From DASTBU01 sp035711845 (GTDB lineage Bacteria; Acidobacteriota; Vicinamibacteria; Vicinamibacterales; 2-12-FULL-66-21), in assembly GCA_035711845.1 (NCBI GenBank), contig DASTBU010000126.1, positions 1 to 64,000 on the forward strand: a stretch of DNA of 64,000 nucleotides. Direction: 5' to 3'. Made by a program: the position numbers and the translations under genes. Positions 26,863 through 35,344 of this stretch are shown here, in pieces; the first letter of the stretch is position 1; each line of letters starts with the position of its first letter. The notes under the pieces were generated by a model. The model was given only the letters and a program-made list of their open reading frames with translations, had not been told where the DNA came from and ran no database searches.

Positions 26863-27924
26863 CTACTGCCGGCCGATGATGATGCTGCCGGAAAACGTCG
26901 TGAGATCGAGGAAGGCGCTGGCGTCGCCGAACGTGCCGCTGACGGAGCGCTGGCGGCCGCGGTTCCCGCCGCTCGTGCTGGTGATCTTGAACTGCTCGAG
27001 ATCGGTGCGCACGCTGCCGCTGAAGGAACTGGCATCCAGCTCGAAGCCGACGTTGCCGCTGATCGTGACGCGAATCTCGCCCGAATGCGATCCCAGGTCG
27101 TAGCGCCCGCCCTTGACCAGGGGACCGGTCATCTCCACGTCTCCGCTCACCGACTGGGCGTCGAGGCGTTCACAGTCGACGTTCTGCAGCACGACATCGC
27201 CGCTGACGCTCCCGACGTCCAGACGCCGCGCTTTCACGTTCCTGAGCGTCATCGTGCCGCTGATCGTCGCGGCGTCCATTGTCCCCTCGATCGTCGTATC
27301 GGTGATCTCGACGTCGCCCGACGCGGTTTTGGCCTGGGTGACGCGGCCGGCGCTCGCGACCCGCACGTCGCCGCTGATGGTTTCGAGCGAGACGTCGCCC
27401 TTGATGCCGGTGACCGACAGGTCGCCCGAGATGGAGTTGGCGGTGATCCGCGCGTGCTCCGGAGCCGTGATGCTGTAGGCGACGCTTCCGCTGGACTCCC
27501 GGCGTCCCCTGCGAGACTCGTCCGCCGTCCGCGAGTACCGCGTTTGGATTTCCACGCGGCCCGAACGCTCGACAATGTCCACCTCGACGTGTTGAAGCGC
27601 CTGCCTGGCTTCCTCCGCCGTCTGCCCGCGTCCGGTCTTGACCGCCTCGATGGTGACCTCGTTTCCGCTTCCGCGCGTCACGGCGATGTCGCCGGCGAGA
27701 TTGGAGACCTGTATCTCACCGCTTTCCCCGAGCCGGACCGTCTTCGTGATGCGCTCCGTCTCGGTCTGGCGCCGGGAGCCCTGGTAACGCTCGACGTCCC
27801 TGCCCTCGACCACCGTTCGCGTAAGGGTGCGGATGCGATGCGGGTAGACCTGGGCGCCCGCCGGCATGGCGGGAAGGAAAAAGGCCGTGAGCGTGATCGT
27901 CGTGAGCAGGCTGCGTATCATCAT
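26863..27924 (-). CDS. DUF4097-family beta-helical surface protein
   Basis: A 353-residue exported protein with signal peptide (about 1-24, ending AGAQ). From about residue 60 it consists of repeating short strands with the DUF4097 pattern SGDVxV/SGTMTL/SGSVRT, at least ten turns (for example ISGDLSVTG, ISGDVRVAS, VSGDVVLQN, VSGDVEMTG). Such proteins form a right-handed beta solenoid and in several phyla sit beside membrane-stress regulators. The gene follows the anti-sigma gene by 18 bp and is probably part of the same operon, so it may be under control of the ECF sigma factor. Confidence 0.88.
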   Translation of the reverse strand: MMIRSLLTTITLTAFFLPAMPAGAQVYPHRIRTLTRTVVEGRDVERYQGSRRQTETERITKTVRLGESGEIQVSNLAGDIAVTRGSGNEVTIEAVKTGRGQTAEEARQALQHVEVDIVERSGRVEIQTRYSRTADESRRGRRESSGSVAYSITAPEHARITANSISGDLSVTGIKGDVSLETISGDVRVASAGRVTQAKTASGDVEITDTTIEGTMDAATISGTMTLRNVKARRLDVGSVSGDVVLQNVDCERLDAQSVSGDVEMTGPLVKGGRYDLGSHSGEIRVTISGNVGFELDASSFSGSVRTDLEQFKITSTSGGNRGRQRSVSGTFGDASAFLDLTTFSGSIIIGRQ

Positions 27925-27942
27925 CGTCTGTAATCTGATTCT

Positions 27943-28692
27943 CTAGGATTTGTTGATGCCCTCGATGACCTGTGCCGCTCCGGCGGCGTCGCCCTTGCGC
28001 ATCTCGTTCATCAGCGCGACTGCGTCCTGCAGCAGCGCGACCTTGCGGCGGAGGGCGTTGAACAGGCTGTCGCGGGCGATCGTGCTCTGCGGCTCCGTCT
28101 TGAGCGCTGCGCGGCTCTCGGCGATGGCCTGGTCGATCATCTCGAGATTCTTCTTCAGCATGGCCGCCGTCTGCGGATCCATGACCGCTTCGTCCGCTTT
28201 GGCCGCTTCTTCGAGCTTCGCGATGCCGGTTTGCATGTGCTCTTCGGCCAACCGGAAGTGATCTTCGATGCTTTGGACGGCTTCCTCACCAGCGGCGTTG
28301 CTCTCCGCCGCCGCCGACTGCGTCGTCCCGGGCTGCGAGCTGTCGCCGCGAAGGAGCGGGAGCAGCAGCAGGAGCGACGCGCCAACCGCGACGATCAGTC
28401 CCGCTGCAATGGCCAGCAGCGCGACGCGCGATGCCCTCGCCGACGGGGCGGGCGCCGGCGGCAGCACGCGGCCCTCCTGCCGCAGGCGACCCGCGATCTG
28501 CAGCCACACGCCGTCTGGCGGCGATTGGGCATCCAGGGTCGCGGCGACGTTGCGAATCCGCTGGAGATCCGCGAGCATCGCACGGCATCCCGCGCACTGA
28601 TCCAGATGCTGCTGCAGCTCCGCCTTGCGGATCTCGCCCAGCGTTCCGTCGACCAGTTCGTGAATCGCCCGCGTGTACCTTGCGCAGTTCAT
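27943..28692 (-). CDS. Zinc-finger anti-sigma factor
   Basis: A 249-residue membrane protein that probably holds the upstream ECF sigma factor inactive. The N-terminus has an anti-sigma zinc finger: Cys at residue 3, then His and two Cys in LQQHLDQCAGCRAM. A single membrane helix lies at about 90-112 (VALLAIAAGLIVAVGASLLLLL). The periplasmic part (about 130-249) is helical, possibly a stress-sensing or coiled-coil region. ATG 28692 is chosen at the family start; the longer open frame to 29049 overlaps the sigma gene and has no similarity. It is 23 bp after the sigma gene. Confidence 0.88.
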   Translation of the reverse strand: MNCARYTRAIHELVDGTLGEIRKAELQQHLDQCAGCRAMLADLQRIRNVAATLDAQSPPDGVWLQIAGRLRQEGRVLPPAPAPSARASRVALLAIAAGLIVAVGASLLLLLPLLRGDSSQPGTTQSAAAESNAAGEEAVQSIEDHFRLAEEHMQTGIAKLEEAAKADEAVMDPQTAAMLKKNLEMIDQAIAESRAALKTEPQSTIARDSLFNALRRKVALLQDAVALMNEMRKGDAAGAAQVIEGINKS

Positions 28693-28715
28693 TGCAGCTG
28701 TCCGCCGTGAGCTTC

Positions 28716-29354
28716 CTATCTTTTTTCTGCGAGCAGCGCCCGCAGCTTCATCCGTGCCTTGTGTACCTGCGATTTCGACGTCCCTTCGGCGACGCCCAGA
28801 ACCTCCGCCACCTCGCGGTGCTCCAGCCCCTCGACATCGTGGAGCACGAATGCGGCACGGCAACCGTCCGGAAGCCGCGCCAGCGCGCGCTCGAGATCCA
28901 TCTTCGTCACGGTCTGTTCGGCCAGCGTCGCGCTCGACGGATCCGGCAATCCCGCGTCGTCGTCCAGGGCATCCGTGACCTGACGGGACCGGCCGCTCCG
29001 GCTCCGCAGGTGGTCCAGGCACAGGTTCGTGGCGAGCCGATACAACCACGTGCCGAGCGCCGACTCCCCGCGGAACGTGTCCAGCTTCCGGTGGGCCGCG
29101 AGGAAAATCTCCTGCAATAGATCTTCGGCGTCGGCCGGGTTGCCGACGAGCCGCAGCGCCACGCTGTACAGGCGCCCGGCATGGAGCCGGTACAGCTCTT
29201 CGAACGAACCGAGATCGCCCCGGCGGCAGCGTTCGACCAGGGTCAGCTCGTCCTGCCGTCCTGCGGGCGCATGCGCGCGCCCTGCCGCCGCGGGATGCAC
29301 TGTAACCTTAGACGTCCCCATGCCCAGTTCGCGTTGCCGCCCGGCCCATTCCAT
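28716..29354 (-). CDS. ECF RNA polymerase sigma factor
   Basis: An extracytoplasmic-function sigma-70 factor of 212 residues (201 if the ATG at 29321 is used). Region 2 is at about 40-110 (DAEDLLQEIFLAAHRKLDTF, GTWLYRLATNLCLDHLR), region 4 at about 150-208 (LPDGCRAAFVLHDVEGLEH, VAEGTSKSQVHKARMKLR). It is followed by its anti-sigma factor and a DUF4097 protein. A GGAACTT motif upstream of 45651 is a possible target. Which start is used cannot be settled from ribosome sites. Confidence 0.92.
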   Translation of the reverse strand: MEWAGRQRELGMGTSKVTVHPAAAGRAHAPAGRQDELTLVERCRRGDLGSFEELYRLHAGRLYSVALRLVGNPADAEDLLQEIFLAAHRKLDTFRGESALGTWLYRLATNLCLDHLRSRSGRSRQVTDALDDDAGLPDPSSATLAEQTVTKMDLERALARLPDGCRAAFVLHDVEGLEHREVAEVLGVAEGTSKSQVHKARMKLRALLAEKR

Positions 29355-29363
29355 CCCGTTGGT

Positions 29364-29735
29364 TTACGACGTTTTCTGCCCTGTAGTTCTGGCGGGTTTC
29401 GGCCCCTTTGGCCCTCCGGCGGGCCGCCCCGTCCATCGGCGGCAGCGGTAGTCCTTGATGCGGTCGCCCGGGACGAGCACGCCCTCGGCCTGCAGCAGCG
29501 CCCGTTTCATGGCGGTATTGCCGCCATAGCCCCCGAGCTTGCCGCCGGCCGCGATGACCCTGTGGCAGGGGACGTCCCGTGCCGAACAGTTCTTCATGAT
29601 GTTCCCGACGGCGCGCCAGGCGCGCGGCTGACCGGCCGACGCCGCGATGTCGCCGTAGGTTGCGACCCGGCCCGTGGGGATACGGCGCACGGCCGCGAGG
29701 ACGCGAGCGGTGAACCGGGAAGTCCTGGTGTTCAA
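29364..29735 (-). CDS. MGMT-family DNA alkyltransferase, single domain
   Basis: A 123-residue protein consisting only of the DNA-binding C-terminal domain of O6-alkylguanine-DNA methyltransferase. The helix-turn-helix (IPTGRVATYGDIAASAG) with its Arg finger and the acceptor motif VPCHRVIAAGG are intact. Because the Cys is present it may be a true alkyl acceptor rather than an alkyltransferase-like (ATL) protein, where the Cys is Trp or Ala. The N-terminal domain of Ogt/Ada is absent. The tail from about residue 100 is basic and not conserved. Confidence 0.85.
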   Translation of the reverse strand: MNTRTSRFTARVLAAVRRIPTGRVATYGDIAASAGQPRAWRAVGNIMKNCSARDVPCHRVIAAGGKLGGYGGNTAMKRALLQAEGVLVPGDRIKDYRCRRWTGRPAGGPKGPKPARTTGQKTS

Positions 29736-29783
29736 AACCGCACTCGAACGCCGGCCGAGGTCAGGTTGCGCCGGCGCGCCGAT

Positions 29784-31457
29784 TCATCGCGATCCCTTCG
29801 AGGTCTCGGTTGGAGCGCCGATCGCTTCGTTCAGCACGCGTCCGTCGGTCTTCGCGATGCGGACACCAGCCACGGCTGCCAGCGTGGGCACGATGTCGGC
29901 AGGCGTGGCCTCGGCCTCGTACTCACCCGGCTTCACCGAGGCGCCGAAGATGATCACCGGCACGCGCTGATCGTAGTCATGCTGGGTTCCGTGCGTCGTC
30001 ACGCTCGCGGCGAGCAGCCAATCTTCCTTGGGGACGATGATCAGGTCGCCGCTGCGGTCCTTGTGGAAGCTCAGCGCCGCCGCGCGCCGAAGCCGGTCCG
30101 ACGATGAGCGCGCGTTGTCGCCCTCGAGATCTTCTGCTCGGAAGACCCGCTCGATGGCGGGCAGGCCGGCCAGCGCATTCATCGCCGCGGCCCTGAGCCT
30201 GCCGTCCCTGTCCAGGCGTTCATCGGCCGCCGCGCTCAGATAGATGTCGGTGTACGCCACCGCGAGCACGTGATCGCCGCGGCCGAGTGCCGGCACGAGC
30301 ACCTTCATCAGCGCGTCCGCTGCCTGTTGTCCGGACTGCCGGCCGCCACGACCGGTCTGATCGGGTATGTCGGCCACGCCGTGATCCGAGCTGAAGCCGA
30401 CGACGTAGTTGCCGGCACCAACGGTCTTGTCGAGGTGATCCAGCAGGTGCCCTATCGTGCGATCCAGGCGAATGAGGAGGTCCTGGACCTCGTGGCTTCG
30501 CGGGCCGAACGCGTGGCCGACCACATCCAGCGCGGAAAAGCTCACCCCGAGGAAGTCGGTCGTTTCTCCGCGTCCCAGGTTCAGTGCATCGACGGCTGCC
30601 ATCGCCATCCGCGCCAGGTACTCGTCGGAAAATGGCGAGCGCTGCCATCGCGAGTAGAACACGCGGTCCGGCTGCGCGCCGGGCGTCCCGAGCGGGTGCG
30701 GGAACACGCTCGCCCAGCCCGAGGGCCTGCCTTCGCCTTTGCCTGCATCCTCGTACCGGTAGGCCGAAGGGTCGAGCGCGCGCTCCCAGACCTTGTCGTA
30801 ATCCGCCGTGACCGGGTTGGCGTCGATGAACTGCTTGAGAAAAGGGACCGGCTCGCGCGCGAAGGCGGTCGAGGTCGACCAGCCCCCGCGCTCGTCGAAC
30901 CACGTCACCGCGTCGCCCTTGTGCCCGAAGATCGGGATTGCCGACCGCGGTTTCAGCGAGAGTGCGACCGAGCGTCCGCCGCGCTCGTGAATCTGCTCGC
31001 CGATGGCGGGCCGGAGCAGCTGCCGCGCGCTGTCTCCTGTCGCCGCGGGCGCCAACCCGCTGTAGCTGATGTCCTTTGCGGAGGGATCGTCGGTGCAGTA
31101 CGTCGAAGTACCCGAAGCGTGGTCGAGCCAGCTGTTCAGAATCATCCCGTGCTGGTACGGGAACGTGCCGGTGCCGATCGTCGAGTGGCCCGCGCAAGTG
31201 ACCGTGTTCAGGTACGGGTAGGCGCCCTTCTTGAACCAGGCGCCCTCGCTCATCACGCGCCGCAATCCCGCCGTGAACGAGCCACCATACTCGGTCAGGT
31301 AGTCCACGCGTAGCTGATCGACGAGCAGCAGGACCACGAGCTTCGGGTGGGAGGGCGACTGAGCGGTAGAGGCCTGACCTCGCGCGGGGAGCTTCGGCGC
31401 GAGAACGAACAGGCATCCCGACAGCGCAACGACGTACGCGAACTTTTGTCTCACCAT
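29784..31457 (-). CDS. PafA-like alkaline phosphatase
   Basis: A 557-residue exported phosphatase of the alkaline phosphatase/nucleotide pyrophosphatase superfamily, likely releasing phosphate from monoesters in the periplasm. It has a signal peptide (about 1-28). The first metal site is VLLLVDQLRVDYL. The threonine nucleophile is in LNTVTCAGHSTIGTGTFPYQHG, quoted here as its two parts NTVTCAGHST and IGTGTFPYQHG. The Lys-x-Arg pair of PafA-type enzymes is LKPRSAI. The later metal sites are SALDVVGHAFGP and FSSDHGVAD. No Pho box was recognised. The downstream membrane-protein gene is 5 bp upstream on the same strand, so they may share a transcript. Confidence 0.9.
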   Translation of the reverse strand: MVRQKFAYVVALSGCLFVLAPKLPARGQASTAQSPSHPKLVVLLLVDQLRVDYLTEYGGSFTAGLRRVMSEGAWFKKGAYPYLNTVTCAGHSTIGTGTFPYQHGMILNSWLDHASGTSTYCTDDPSAKDISYSGLAPAATGDSARQLLRPAIGEQIHERGGRSVALSLKPRSAIPIFGHKGDAVTWFDERGGWSTSTAFAREPVPFLKQFIDANPVTADYDKVWERALDPSAYRYEDAGKGEGRPSGWASVFPHPLGTPGAQPDRVFYSRWQRSPFSDEYLARMAMAAVDALNLGRGETTDFLGVSFSALDVVGHAFGPRSHEVQDLLIRLDRTIGHLLDHLDKTVGAGNYVVGFSSDHGVADIPDQTGRGGRQSGQQAADALMKVLVPALGRGDHVLAVAYTDIYLSAAADERLDRDGRLRAAAMNALAGLPAIERVFRAEDLEGDNARSSSDRLRRAAALSFHKDRSGDLIIVPKEDWLLAASVTTHGTQHDYDQRVPVIIFGASVKPGEYEAEATPADIVPTLAAVAGVRIAKTDGRVLNEAIGAPTETSKGSR

Positions 31458-31462
31458 TGTTC

Positions 31463-32014
31463 TCAGCGTTTCAGGATCGGAAGGTAGCAGAGGGCCCCGA
31501 TGTACACGTCATAGATCGCGCAGCCCACGAGATACCAGCGCGGCGCAATTCCGGGAAGCGCGCCGGGCCGGTGCGCCACGTCGAGCACCGCGTGCGCCGC
31601 GAAGGCGAGCGCGAGGACCGTCAGCGCCTGGCGGGGATCCCGCACGAGCGTGCTCGCGGCGACGACCAGAAATCCTACCGCGAGCGCGACATCCATTCCG
31701 ACCCCGACTTGCTCCTCGTGCGACACGGCGAAGCCGATGTAGGCCCCCGCGATGAGCGTGAGCAACAACGCGGCGAACTGCGCGAGCCGGAGCTCCGCAA
31801 CCAGGCGGTCCGGGGATGTCGGCGGCACCATCGAGGAACGAACCGCGTACCACGTGAAGCCTGCAGCGAGGCCGAGGAAGGCGACCGCGACGGTTCGCAG
31901 CCCTTCGGTCACCGATCCGCCCGCGCGCAGTGGTTCGAGTGCATACGTGTGAGGACGGCGGCCAGCCGCCGTCCCCACGAAGTATAGCCTGCAAGGCCCG
32001 GGCTGCAGAGCCAC
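31463..32014 (-). CDS. Small multi-helix membrane protein, function unknown
   Basis: A protein of up to 183 residues with four or five hydrophobic helices between about residue 38 and the end. The first 34 residues are not membrane-like; a GTG at 31912 (giving VTEGLRTVAVAFLGLAAGF) is the more plausible start. No family is recognised. It lies 5 bp ahead of the PafA-like phosphatase gene. Confidence 0.6.
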   Translation of the reverse strand: MALQPGPCRLYFVGTAAGRRPHTYALEPLRAGGSVTEGLRTVAVAFLGLAAGFTWYAVRSSMVPPTSPDRLVAELRLAQFAALLLTLIAGAYIGFAVSHEEQVGVGMDVALAVGFLVVAASTLVRDPRQALTVLALAFAAHAVLDVAHRPGALPGIAPRWYLVGCAIYDVYIGALCYLPILKR

Positions 32015-32226
32015 TGGAGCGGATCCATTCCGAACGCCGCCGTGTCAGACCCATCCTTCGCCTGAACGCGTGCAGGGATTCCGGTGTCGCTCCGCACTCC
32101 TCGAGAATCGCTGCGAGATCCTCGTTTTCCATCTCCCAGTCGATCGCGAAGGCGACAAACGTCTCCATGGTGTTCAGCTGCGGAGCTGGTCCAGAGTTTC
32201 CAACTATTGGGTTGACGACCGAACCG
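32015..32226. other. Spacer with a doubtful minus-strand ORF start
   Basis: On the minus strand from 32168 a frame begins METFVAFAIDWEMENEDLAA and stays protein-like for about 65 codons, then becomes an Arg-rich shadow of the membrane-protein gene. It may be a small or broken gene; no family is recognised and no ribosome site is seen. Confidence 0.25.
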
Positions 32227-32255
32227 ATGACGGGGCAGAACCGAAGAAGTATAAT
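32227..32255 (+). promoter_or_regulatory. Sigma-70-like promoter of the nucleoside salvage genes
   Basis: ATGACG (32227-32232, 4/6 to TTGACA), a 17 bp spacer, and a perfect TATAAT (32250-32255). It would start transcription near 32262, about 185 nt before the phosphorylase gene. Confidence 0.55.
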
Positions 32256-32266
32256 CCCGCGCGACT

Positions 32267-32461
32267 ATGCGGGTCGCTGCCGGCGACCGCCTCGGCCCCT
32301 ATGTTGACCGACTCGCCGCTGGACGCGGGGCCATGAGGCCGAGGGGACCTGCCGAAGCACTGCGAAGGCTGGAGCGCGTTCGATGGAGCCCTGAGGTTGC
32401 TGATCCTGCCAACAGACTCGTTTTGAGCTCACGAGACACCGACTCGCATGCGTGCCGTTGA
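32267..32461 (+). pseudogene. Possible vestige of a Ser/Thr kinase N-terminus
   Basis: A 64-codon frame starts 11 nt after the TATAAT box and ends inside the next gene. It contains AGDRLGPY and SPEVADPANRL, words normally found at the start of acidobacterial Ser/Thr kinases (before the glycine loop and after the catalytic lysine), with the intervening glycine loop destroyed. It could instead be a chance resemblance or a leader ORF coupled to the phosphorylase gene by 14 nt of overlap. Confidence 0.3.
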
Positions 32462-33749
32462 CCTGATACGACACAAACGAGATGGCGGCATGCTCGGCGA
32501 CGCCTCGGTGGAGTTTTTCGTGAGGGGCGTCACCGCCGGCACCCTGCCGGACTATCAGGCTGCGGCCATGCTCATGGCCATCTTCTTCAAAGGCATGACG
32601 GCGGAGGAAACAGCCTCGCTCACCAACGCCATGGTCCGCTCCGGTGTCCAGGTGACGTACCCGGACCTGCCGGGGATTCCCGTCGACAAGCACAGTACTG
32701 GAGGCGTCGGCGACAAGACGTCGATCGTGCTGGCGCCGCTCGCCGCAGCGTGTGGCGCCTATGTGCCGATGATGTCGGGCCGTGGGCTCGGACACACCGG
32801 CGGCACGCTCGACAAGCTCGAATCCATTCCGGGGTTCCGTACGGCGCTCTCGCTCGACGAGCTCCGGCGGGCGGTCCGCGCCGTGGGCTGTGCGTTGATC
32901 GGGCAGACGACGGAGATCGCACCGGCTGACCGGAAGCTGTATGCGTTGCGGGACGTCACCGGCACGGTCGAGAGCGTCCCGCTGATTTGCGCGTCGATCA
33001 TGAGCAAGAAGATCGCCGAGGGCATTGGCGGCCTGGTGCTCGACGTCAAGACCGGCGGCGGCGCCTTCATGAAGACGCTCGACGCGTCGCGGCACCTGGC
33101 CAGGACGCTCGTCGCGACCGGGCGCGCGGCCGGTGTGCCGACCGAGGCGCTCATCACCGCGATGGATGCGCCGCTCGGCAGGGCCATCGGCCACTCGAAC
33201 GAGATCGTCGAGTGCATCGAGACGCTGAAAGGCCGCGGGCCGGCCGACGTTGAAGCGCTGTCGGTGCAGCTCGCGGCGCGCATGCTCGTCCTGGCCGGCG
33301 TCGCCAGCGATCTGCCGGCGGCTGACTCGCGTGTGCGCTCCGCGCTCCAGTCGGGTGCCGGGCTTCAGAAGCTTGCCGAGATCATCGAGAATCAGGGCGG
33401 CGATCCGCGGGTCACCGAGGATTACGCGCTGCTCCCCTCGGCGCCCGACGAGCAGGTGGTGCCCGCGTCCGTCGCCGGCTTCGTCAATGCCATCGAGGCG
33501 GAACCCCTCGGCCGTGCGGCGGTGGCCCTCGGGGCCGGGCGCGCACGCCTGGAGGATCGGGTCGATCATGGCGTCGGGATCTCGGTGATGGCGCAGGTTG
33601 GCGCCGAAGTGCAGGCAGGGGAGCCTGTCCTCGTGCTGCGTCATCGCGGCGGGCGCGGATTGAATGAGGCCCTGCCCATCGTTCGGCAGGCTGTGCGGAT
33701 CGGCGGCACACCACCTTCGCCAACTCCGCTGGTTCTGGAGGTCGTCTAG
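32448..33749 (+). CDS. Pyrimidine-nucleoside/thymidine phosphorylase
   Basis: A cytosolic enzyme of 433 residues that splits thymidine, and in the broader type uridine, with phosphate. The glycosyltransferase family III layout is complete: helical alpha domain (about 1-65 and 165-195), the phosphate-binding loop DKHSTGGVGDKTS, the signature SGRGLGHTGGTLDKLES, and the C-terminal domain ending in a biotinyl-like lobe (VLRHRGGRGLNEAL). The length fits Pdp or DeoA; these cannot be told apart safely here. It is first of a run of nucleoside salvage genes. Confidence 0.9.
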   Translation: MRAVDLIRHKRDGGMLGDASVEFFVRGVTAGTLPDYQAAAMLMAIFFKGMTAEETASLTNAMVRSGVQVTYPDLPGIPVDKHSTGGVGDKTSIVLAPLAAACGAYVPMMSGRGLGHTGGTLDKLESIPGFRTALSLDELRRAVRAVGCALIGQTTEIAPADRKLYALRDVTGTVESVPLICASIMSKKIAEGIGGLVLDVKTGGGAFMKTLDASRHLARTLVATGRAAGVPTEALITAMDAPLGRAIGHSNEIVECIETLKGRGPADVEALSVQLAARMLVLAGVASDLPAADSRVRSALQSGAGLQKLAEIIENQGGDPRVTEDYALLPSAPDEQVVPASVAGFVNAIEAEPLGRAAVALGAGRARLEDRVDHGVGISVMAQVGAEVQAGEPVLVLRHRGGRGLNEALPIVRQAVRIGGTPPSPTPLVLEVV

Positions 33750-33789
33750 GTCGCATTCTTTGATAACGCCCCGCTGACGCGGGGACGGT

Positions 33790-33837
33790 CTTGACCCGAC
33801 GAACTTGACTCAATAGCGCAAGTTCTGAGGGGTCAAG
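33790..33837 (+). promoter_or_regulatory. Nested hairpin in the leader of the nucleoside transporter gene
   Basis: The outer stem CTTGACCC (33790-33797) pairs with GGGTCAAG (33830-33837); the inner stem GAACTTG (33801-33807) pairs with CAAGTTC (33819-33825) around an 11-nt loop. A second small hairpin, CCCCGC/GCGGGG, precedes it at 33769-33784. No U-tract follows, so a plain terminator is unlikely; a leader or RNA-stability element is possible. Confidence 0.5.
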
Positions 33838-33863
33838 GCCTCTAGCCGAGAGGTTGCCGACTG

Positions 33864-35225
33864 ATGGCCGATCCGTCACCATCGACTTCCGTGCCTGCGC
33901 GCTCCGACCGCAGGCTCCGGGCCGTAGTGGGCATTCTGGCGCTCGCGCTGGCCATCGGCGCGGTCGTGATGCAAGGCACGATCAATCCGCGCGTGCAGGC
34001 CTTGGCCGGCATCATCTGCTTCATCGCCATCGTCGCGACGTTCTCCTCGAACCTGCGCGCGGTGAACTGGCGCACCGTGGGCTGGGGCATCGGCCTGCAG
34101 GTGGCGCTGGCCCTGCTGATTCTGAAGCTCGAGATCGGCGGCGTGCGGCCAGGGTACGCGTTCTTCAGCAAGGTCGCCGATATCGTGAAGCAGTTCCTGG
34201 AGTTCACGAACAGGGGATCGGAGCTCGTCTTCGGCCCACTGGCCAATCAGGGCGCCATGGACAAGGTGTTCGGGGCGGGGCAGGGCTTCGTCTTCGCGTT
34301 CGTCGCGCTGCCCACGATCATCTTCGTGTCGTCGTTCTTCACCGTCCTGTATTACTTCGGCATCCTGCAGTTCATCGTGCGGCTTTTCGCCCGCGCCATG
34401 ATGTTCGCCATGCGAACGAGCGGCGCGGAAACACTCTCCGCGGCCGCCAACGTGTTCATGGGGCAGACCGAGGCGCCCATCATCGTCAAGCCCTACATCC
34501 CTTCGATGACGCGTTCCGAGCTCCTGGCGTTGATGGTCGGGGGCATGGCGACCGTTTCCGGCGGCGTCATGGCGGTCTACATCACGCTCGGCGCCGACCC
34601 GATTGCGATCCTCACGACGAGCGTGATGGCCGCACCCTGCGGGCTGTATCTTTCGAAGATTCTGTATCCCGAGATCGAAGAGCCCGTGACACGTGGCGAG
34701 GTGAAGGTGAGAGTGGAGCGGCACCACACCAACGTCATCGACGCGGCGGCCGCCGGCGCCTCCGACGGGACGACGCTGGCGATCAACGTCGCTGCGATGT
34801 TGATCGCGTTCATGGCGTTCCTGGCGTTGTTCGACTACCTGCTGGCGGCCGTGAATCCCCAGTTGTCGCTTGCGCGCGTCTTCGCGGCGATCTTCGCACC
34901 CTTAGCGGTCCTGATGGGCGTGCCCGCGCAGGATGTCCCGGCGATTGGCGATCTGCTGGGTACGAAGCTGGTCGCCAACGAGTTCGTGGCGTATATCAAG
35001 CTGACCGGAGAATACAGGGGCGTGATCAGCGACCGGTCGTACACGCTGGCGACCTATGCGTTGACCGGCTTCGCGAATTTCGCGTCGATCGGAATTCAGC
35101 TTGGCGGCATCGGCGCCATGGCTCCGTCGAGGAGAGGCGACCTCGCCAGCCTCGGCTCCCGCGCACTGCTGGCGGGGTTCATCGCCACGTTGATCAACGC
35201 GTCGATTGCAGCGGTGTTGCTGTGA
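33864..35225 (+). CDS. nupC: Concentrative nucleoside transporter, NupC type
   Basis: An inner-membrane nucleoside/cation symporter of 453 residues with about ten helices. The CNT-family motif GQTEAPIIVKPYIPSMTRSE is present (nucleoside-binding hairpin), followed by GGMATVSGGVMAVY and the later GVISDRSYTLATYALTGFAN region. It is flanked by pyrimidine and purine phosphorylases and a cytidine deaminase, fitting uptake and breakdown of nucleosides. Confidence 0.92.
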   Translation: MADPSPSTSVPARSDRRLRAVVGILALALAIGAVVMQGTINPRVQALAGIICFIAIVATFSSNLRAVNWRTVGWGIGLQVALALLILKLEIGGVRPGYAFFSKVADIVKQFLEFTNRGSELVFGPLANQGAMDKVFGAGQGFVFAFVALPTIIFVSSFFTVLYYFGILQFIVRLFARAMMFAMRTSGAETLSAAANVFMGQTEAPIIVKPYIPSMTRSELLALMVGGMATVSGGVMAVYITLGADPIAILTTSVMAAPCGLYLSKILYPEIEEPVTRGEVKVRVERHHTNVIDAAAAGASDGTTLAINVAAMLIAFMAFLALFDYLLAAVNPQLSLARVFAAIFAPLAVLMGVPAQDVPAIGDLLGTKLVANEFVAYIKLTGEYRGVISDRSYTLATYALTGFANFASIGIQLGGIGAMAPSRRGDLASLGSRALLAGFIATLINASIAAVLL

Positions 35226-35344
35226 TTGCGGTTTTGGGAGCGGCGCCCTCCCTGTGCGGAGACGAATGAGCCGGCCGTGTCGCGTCCGGCGCGCGTCGCC
35301 AGTGCGATTCCGCGACTCCGAGTTCCTGAGATTTCGAACGTCGT

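Noticed and set aside
27943..29049. Anti-sigma gene extended to 29049
   Set aside because: The extension overlaps the sigma factor gene and is Arg/Gly-rich shadow sequence; the zinc-finger family starts at 28692.
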